This document shows positions 61,174 through 64,000 of a stretch of DNA of 64,000 nucleotides, piece by piece (the first letter of the stretch is position 1; the number at the start of each line of letters is the position of its first letter). Below the pieces are notes generated by a model. It searched no databases and had not been told where the DNA came from. It saw only the letters and a program-made list of their open reading frames with translations. The translations under genes and the position numbers were made by a program. Source of the DNA: Corticium candelabrum (Eukaryota > Porifera > Homoscleromorpha > Homosclerophorida > Plakinidae); the NCBI RefSeq assembly GCF_963422355.1, contig NC_085090.1, forward strand, positions 501,001-565,000, given 5' to 3'.

Positions 61174-61217
61174 AAATTAGCATATCGGGGTGCGGTAAAC
61201 GGTAGCCGGAACTGGGA
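61174..61217. promoter_or_regulatory. 44-bp divergent spacer, FKBP / lanosterol synthase
   Basis: Only 44 nt separate the outermost FKBP ATG (-) from the lanosterol synthase ATG (+). If the internal FKBP Met is used, the spacer is about 130 nt. No TATA box was seen. A shared bidirectional promoter is the simplest reading. Confidence 0.6.
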
Positions 61218-63903
<2,686 letters not shown>

Positions 63904-64000
63904 GTCATATCACAACAATTATAGTTTTTGTTGTATGGTTTTTGTTTTTCTTTAAATTTTGCTGGTTGGTTTTTATAACATTTTTGGCAACATAGAACAT

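Overview
This is animal genomic DNA. It is AT-rich and spliced throughout, with many short introns (about 55-76 nt) mixed with introns of several kb that carry transposons. The gene content is metazoan: group A SRCR domains, an RFX4/6-type factor, a RASEF-like large Rab, a Death/NB-ARC/TPR protein, ATG101, FKBP and lanosterol synthase. The compact introns, the SRCR and Death/NB-ARC content and the transposon mix suggest an early-branching invertebrate, most likely a sponge. That placement is inference; nothing in the sequence proves it.

Layout. 421-2533 (+): 3' end of an SRCR receptor gene. 3064-21944 (-): complete 17-exon RFX4/6-like gene whose introns hold a decayed LINE, a decayed DIRS-type element, a MITE and many CA/GT tracts. 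22532-28067 (+): complete 18-exon RASEF/Rab45-like gene, head to head with RFX. 28433-33643: repeat-rich stretch with hAT and Ulp1/PHD remnants, minisatellites and a few unassigned exons. 34762-34900: relic of ATG101 exon 1. 34920-55571 (-): 22-exon gene for a predicted 1436-residue protein with a duplicated unrecognised N-terminal module, two Death domains, an NB-ARC ATPase and ten TPR exons. One of its introns carries a structurally complete Ty3/gypsy element plus mariner, LINE, hAT and MITE sequences. 56628-57765: non-autonomous Helitron. 58063-58777 (+): intact ATG101. 60424-61173 (-): FKBP. 61218-63903 (+): 5' half of lanosterol synthase, running off the window.

The spliced models were assembled by hand from consensus splice sites and phase matching. 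RFX (689 aa), RASEF-like (775 aa), NB-ARC (1436 aa) and ATG101 (219 aa) each close in frame from ATG to stop, which is strong internal support.

The genes look like unrelated housekeeping, regulatory and innate-immune-type loci rather than one pathway. The most interesting object is the Death-Death-NB-ARC-TPR gene with its repeated N-terminal module, eight exactly 126-nt TPR exons and two introns of only 35 and 38 nt.
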